Source of the DNA: Solobacterium sp. | GTDB taxonomy: Bacteria; Bacillota_I; Bacilli_A; Erysipelotrichales; Erysipelotrichaceae | Direction: 5' to 3' | NCBI GenBank assembly: GCA_017536845.1 | Contig: JAFWCP010000386.1 | Span: 1 to 9,606 of the forward strand | Length of the DNA stretch: 9,606 bases | Part shown: in pieces, positions 6,871-9,606 of the stretch | How the letters are laid out: every line of letters begins with the position of its first letter | Position numbering within the stretch: position 1 is the first letter of the stretch | Program-made: the position numbers and the translations under genes | Notes under the pieces: model-generated | What the model was told of the DNA's origin: nothing | Database searches by the model: none | The model's input: the letters and a program-made list of their open reading frames with translations, nothing else

Positions 6871-7722
6871 ATGAAACCCGAATTGAGAAAACAATTGAAG
6901 CTGGCGGCGGTGGATATCCGTAAAGGCATCATGACCGCAACCCATGCCGCCAGAAGCGGACATCCCGGCGGCAGTCTGTCCGCTGCCGATGCCATCGCCT
7001 ATCTGTATTTCCGGGAAATGCGCATCCATCCTGAAGACCCGGACTGGGTAGACCGTGACCGCTTTGTCCTGTCCAAAGGGCATGCCGCCCCGGCTGTCTA
7101 TGCCGCCCTGGCCTTACGCGGGTATTTCCCCGAAGAAGAACTGCTGACCCTGCGCAAATGCGGTTCCCACCTGCAGGGACATCCCAACATGAACCTGACC
7201 AGGGGCATCGACATGTCGACAGGTTCCCTGGGCCAGGGCCTCTCCGCTGCTGCCGGCATGGCCAAAGGCGCAAAATACCTGCAGAAGGACATCAATGTCT
7301 ATGCCCTTTGCGGAGATGGGGAAATGAATGAAGGCATCATCTGGGAAGCCATCATGTTTGCATGCCAGTACAGGCTGGACAACCTCTGCATCCTGGTGGA
7401 TATGAACGGCCTGCAGATTGACGGCAAGACGGCAGATGTCATGAACATGGACCCCATGGATGAAAAGCTGAAAGCCTTCGGCTGCCAGGTTTACAGCGTG
7501 GAAGGGCATGACTTTGAAAGCCTGGAAGGCGGCTTTGAGAAATTCCACGAAAACCACGGGACAGGAAAACCTACCGTCCTGCTGATGGCGACCGAAAAAG
7601 GCAAAGGCGTTGCCTACATGGAATCAGAAGCAGGATGGCACGGCAAGGCCCCCAATGACATGCAGTACAGAATTGCCATGGCAGAACTGGATGCCCACCG
7701 TATGGCTCTGGAGGTATTATGA
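6871..7722 (+). CDS. Transketolase, N-terminal (thiamine diphosphate pyrophosphate-binding) subunit
   Basis: The 283-residue protein is the first half of a transketolase split into two genes, as in many Firmicutes and archaea. Transketolase (EC 2.2.1.1) moves a two-carbon ketol unit from a ketose to an aldose phosphate in the non-oxidative pentose phosphate pathway, in the cytoplasm. This subunit binds the diphosphate end of thiamine diphosphate and Mg2+: GDGE at 148-151 (Asp149) and Asn179 in VDMNGLQIDG. Other conserved active-site pieces are SGHPGGS (His31), KGHAAPA (His71), GHP (His104), DMSTGSLGQGL (114-124) and GWHGKAP (His257). The length is usual for the half-protein. GAGGAA is well placed before the ATG. 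It overlaps the next gene by 4 bases (ATGA), so both subunits should be made in equal amounts by coupled translation. Confidence 0.95.
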   Translation: MKPELRKQLKLAAVDIRKGIMTATHAARSGHPGGSLSAADAIAYLYFREMRIHPEDPDWVDRDRFVLSKGHAAPAVYAALALRGYFPEEELLTLRKCGSHLQGHPNMNLTRGIDMSTGSLGQGLSAAAGMAKGAKYLQKDINVYALCGDGEMNEGIIWEAIMFACQYRLDNLCILVDMNGLQIDGKTADVMNMDPMDEKLKAFGCQVYSVEGHDFESLEGGFEKFHENHGTGKPTVLLMATEKGKGVAYMESEAGWHGKAPNDMQYRIAMAELDAHRMALEVL

Positions 7723-8663
7723 GCGAAGTAAAGAAAATCGCAACAAGGCTCAGCTATGGCCAGGAGCTTGTTGAACTCGGAAAAGAACACGAAGATGTCG
7801 TTGTCTTTGACGCCGACCTGGCTCTGGCCACCCGCACCGACCTGTTCCGTGAAGCCTTCCCGGACAGGCACATTGAATGCGGCATTGCCGAACAGAACAT
7901 GTACGATGCAGCAGCGGGACTGTCCACCATGGGGCTGGTGCCCTTTGCCTCCACCTTTGCCATGTTCTCTGCCGGCAGAGCCTTTGAAATGATCCGCAAC
8001 ACCATCGGCTATGCCCGCCTGAACGTCAAAATCGCCGCAACCCACGGCGGCGTATCGGTCGGAGAAGACGGTGCTTCCCACCAGTGCTGTGAAGACTTTG
8101 CCTTAATGCGCACCATCCCTGGCATGATTGTCATGTGCCCGTCCGATGATGTTGAAGCAAGGAAGATGGTCCGGGCTGCGTATGCCCATAAAGGTCCTGT
8201 CTACATGCGCTTTTCAAGAGCTGCATCTCCTGTCTTCCATGCAGAGGACGCACCGTTTGAAATCGGCAAGGCAGAAATCTTAAAGGAAGGCCCGGACGGT
8301 GCCATCATCGCCAACGGCATCCTTGTATCCGAAGCATTGAAAGCAGTGGAAATGCTGGCGGAAGAAGGCATTCATCCCCGCCTCATCAACATGGCAACCA
8401 TCAAGCCTCTGGACAAAGAAGCTGTTCTTAAGGCAGCCGGAGAATGCGGGTTCCTGATTACCGTGGAAGAGCACAGCATCATCGGCGGCCTGGGCGAAGC
8501 TGTATGCGCATGCGTCTGTGAAAGCTGTCCGGTACCGGTGACAAGGATCGGCATCCAGGACAGATTCGGCCACTCCGGTTCTGCCGCTGAACTGCTGGAA
8601 GAGTATGGACTGACGGCGCCGTATATTGCCAAGGCTGTCCGTATCAGAAAAGGGCTTGAATGA
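7719..8663 (+). CDS. Transketolase, C-terminal (pyrimidine-binding) subunit
   Basis: The 314-residue protein is the second half of the split transketolase and holds the pyrimidine-binding domain (about 1-170) followed by the C-terminal domain (about 180-310). The motif ECGIAEQNM (53-61) contains Glu58, the residue that activates the cofactor aminopyrimidine ring across the subunit interface. THGGVSVGEDGASHQ (108-122, with His121) and YMRFSR (162-167) complete the family signature. The translation start overlaps the stop of the N-terminal subunit as ATGA and is preceded by GGAGG inside that gene. Two hairpin terminators follow. The domain order resembles deoxyxylulose-phosphate synthase and pyruvate dehydrogenase E1 beta, but the separate N-terminal subunit with its His set favours transketolase. 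A role in a specialised sugar pathway cannot be excluded. Confidence 0.95.
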   Translation: MSEVKKIATRLSYGQELVELGKEHEDVVVFDADLALATRTDLFREAFPDRHIECGIAEQNMYDAAAGLSTMGLVPFASTFAMFSAGRAFEMIRNTIGYARLNVKIAATHGGVSVGEDGASHQCCEDFALMRTIPGMIVMCPSDDVEARKMVRAAYAHKGPVYMRFSRAASPVFHAEDAPFEIGKAEILKEGPDGAIIANGILVSEALKAVEMLAEEGIHPRLINMATIKPLDKEAVLKAAGECGFLITVEEHSIIGGLGEAVCACVCESCPVPVTRIGIQDRFGHSGSAAELLEEYGLTAPYIAKAVRIRKGLE

Positions 8664-8705
8664 TCTCAGGCCTTACGTTTGCGCAGGTAAATCAACACAG
8701 TTATT

Positions 8706-8745
8706 GATCGTATCTGAAATGAATCATTTCAAATACGATCTTTTT
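8706..8745 (+). terminator. Terminator of the split transketolase operon
   Basis: Arms at 8706-8721 and 8725-8740 (GATCGTATCTGAAATG and CATTTCAAATACGATC) pair over 16 positions with a single C/A mismatch around a 3-base loop, followed by five T residues at 8741-8745. It lies about 43 bases after the stop of the C-terminal subunit. Confidence 0.9.
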
Positions 8746-8817
8746 CAACCGGTTGATAGAAAAACCCGGTACTTCCCTGCGGTAACACGTGCAGATTATC
8801 ACACATGGACAAATGAT

Positions 8818-8846
8818 GAACACCCGTGACCGGGTGTTCGTTTTTT
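8818..8846 (+). terminator. Second plus-strand terminator in the gap
   Basis: GAACACCCG (8818-8826) and CGGGTGTTC (8831-8839) form a perfect 9-base stem with loop TGAC, then G and six T residues. No gene lies between it and the previous terminator 70 bases upstream. It could be a backup for the transketolase transcript or end an unseen short RNA. A 12-base palindrome, TCAACCGGTTGA (8745-8756), lies between the two. Confidence 0.8.
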
Positions 8847-8871
8847 ATCCGCAAAGCCAGAATAACAATTT

Positions 8872-8923
8872 TGGCGGAGATATCTCCGCCAGTTTCAGCT
8901 TTTTGGCGGAGATAACTCCGCCA
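8872..8923. repeat. Twin 20-base palindromes, 32-base period
   Basis: TGGCGGAGATATCTCCGCCA (8872-8891) is a perfect palindrome. TGGCGGAGATAACTCCGCCA (8904-8923) has identical 8-base arms and differs only at the centre (ATAT versus ATAA). They are 12 bases apart and both are preceded by TTTT or ATTTT. Neither is followed by a T run on either strand, so they are poor terminators. Binding sites for a dimeric regulator or recombinase, or paired RNA hairpins, are possible. No gene immediately follows on the plus strand; the next gene on the minus strand is transcribed toward the pair and ends 118 bases away. Confidence 0.8.
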
Positions 8924-9041
8924 CTTTTCCTGAACCCCTTGCATTTTCCGGCAGAAGTATTAACTCCCGCTGCTGTTTTCGGATTGCAGCAGCTTCAATT
9001 GCAGCATCCCAGCAGCTTCTGAAGTCCATACACTCTGCAAA
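8924..9041. other. Gene-free tail between the twin palindromes and the Rpn-like gene
   Basis: No gene was seen. Short direct repeats occur: ATTGCAGCA at 8983 and 8998, and AGCAGCTTC at 8988 and 9011. They may be replication-slippage duplications. No clear terminator for the minus-strand gene ending at 9042 was found here. Confidence 0.45.
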
Positions 9042-9606
9042 TCACGATAACGGCCAGTAGTCCCTTACTTCTTTCTCCGCATCCTCTGCATTCAGCTTAT
9101 ATCTTGCTGCATAGTCAGCAACAGTTTCATGAAAACCTTTATTGAATTTCTTGTACACTTCCACAAAGGTCTTCCTGGCTTCTGCCTTTGCCTTTACCAC
9201 TTCATCAGAAACAGCATCAATTACTTCATCCGATTTATCATATGCTTTTCCTACAGCATTATCTACAGCCTCGGATACAACGCCATTCATGTACATTTCA
9301 AACCCTCTGCACATCCTGCACTCTCCTTTCTCCGTTATGATTTCCGGCTTGATATCTTTCATCCATTGCAGGCCAAGGATATCACTCCATAGATCATACA
9401 TCTCGATGTCAACACTGTCAAAATACTCTCTGTATTTCCGGATGTATTCTCCAAACCTGCCGATCCTTGAATACTTGATCAGCCCATAGAAATGCCTGGC
9501 CCGCTCAGGTTTATACATGGCAAGTTCTTCATCCGGAATATTTTTCACATTCACAACAATCGATGTCTTCTTGATCGGAAGAAACTGATTCAGCGGATGA
9601 TAAGGA
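9042..9606 (-). CDS. C-terminal part of a probable Rpn-family / PD-(D/E)XK nuclease-transposase protein (5' end outside window)
   Basis: The frame stays open to the right edge, so the true start lies beyond 9606; a GTG at 9554 is internal. The visible 187 residues begin PYHPLNQFLPIKKTSIVVNV and hold a helical region (FYGLIKYSRIGRFGEYIRKY) and a CRMCRGFEMYM segment, then a long Ala/Lys/Glu-rich helix and the ending EDAEKEVRDYW. This layout, with a V-N-V strand followed by a Y-rich helix, an M-C-R/K segment and a charged C-terminal helix, resembles the C-terminal halves of Rpn-family recombination-promoting nucleases (PDDEXK transposase-like) in Firmicutes. Those proteins carry their nuclease motif in the N-terminal part, which is not visible here. 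The family call is therefore tentative. In the family the proteins are linked to RecA-independent recombination and possibly defence. No terminator was found after it. Confidence 0.5.
   Translation of the reverse strand, partial: PYHPLNQFLPIKKTSIVVNVKNIPDEELAMYKPERARHFYGLIKYSRIGRFGEYIRKYREYFDSVDIEMYDLWSDILGLQWMKDIKPEIITEKGECRMCRGFEMYMNGVVSEAVDNAVGKAYDKSDEVIDAVSDEVVKAKAEARKTFVEVYKKFNKGFHETVADYAARYKLNAEDAEKEVRDYWPLS

Noticed and set aside
8872..8923. Terminator for the flanking genes
   Set aside because: Neither palindrome is followed by a T run on either strand, although the hairpins would be stable.
8729..8944. Minus-strand 71-codon gene across the twin palindromes
   Set aside because: The two palindromes are translated in different frames, it crosses two hairpins, and no ribosome binding site or family is seen.
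8789..9022. Plus-strand 77-codon gene across the twin palindromes
   Set aside because: It spans the second terminator and both palindromes read in different phases; no family resemblance.

Overview
This is a bacterial chromosomal segment with about half G+C, most likely from a Bacillota (Firmicutes) gut-type anaerobe, possibly an Erysipelotrichia or clostridial relative. The lineage is inferred from strong AGGAGG-type ribosome binding sites, a transketolase split into two subunits, a clostridial-type enoate reductase / dienoyl-CoA reductase-like flavoenzyme, and an AAA-ATPase/PD-(D/E)XK protein and an Rpn-like nuclease of kinds that are abundant in such genomes. No rRNA, tRNA, CRISPR array or complete insertion sequence was seen.

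Layout: the left edge holds the end of a MerR-type regulator with a GyrI-like ligand domain (2-703, +), closed by a strong hairpin terminator. About 520 bases without a convincing gene follow. Next is a promoter and a ladder of six short palindromic repeats spaced about 21 bases apart (1229-1345), running directly into a 609-residue protein (1358-3187, +) that joins an excisionase/MerR-like helix-turn-helix, an AAA-ATPase-like domain and a PD-(D/E)XK nuclease domain. It converges on a 658-residue FMN/4Fe-4S/FAD/NAD(P)H ene-reductase (3223-5199, -), and the two share a bidirectional terminator. Further right on the minus strand is a tightly coupled pair, YihY/BrkB membrane protein then pRiA4b ORF-3-like protein (6735 down to 5312). 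Divergently transcribed from it is the split transketolase operon (6871-8663, +) with a 4-base overlap and a well-formed promoter.

The right end (8664-9041) has no gene but carries two hairpin terminators and two 20-base palindromes 12 bases apart. It ends in the C-terminal part of a probable Rpn-family nuclease (9042 to the edge, -).

Metabolically, transketolase serves the non-oxidative pentose phosphate pathway and the ene-reductase probably reduces or desaturates an electrophilic C=C bond. The most unusual part is the HTH-ATPase-nuclease gene with its operator-like repeat ladder overlapping promoter, leader and ribosome binding site. It looks like a self-regulating accessory system. The twin palindromes near 8.9 kb could be a related but orphaned site. 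Both interpretations are inference.
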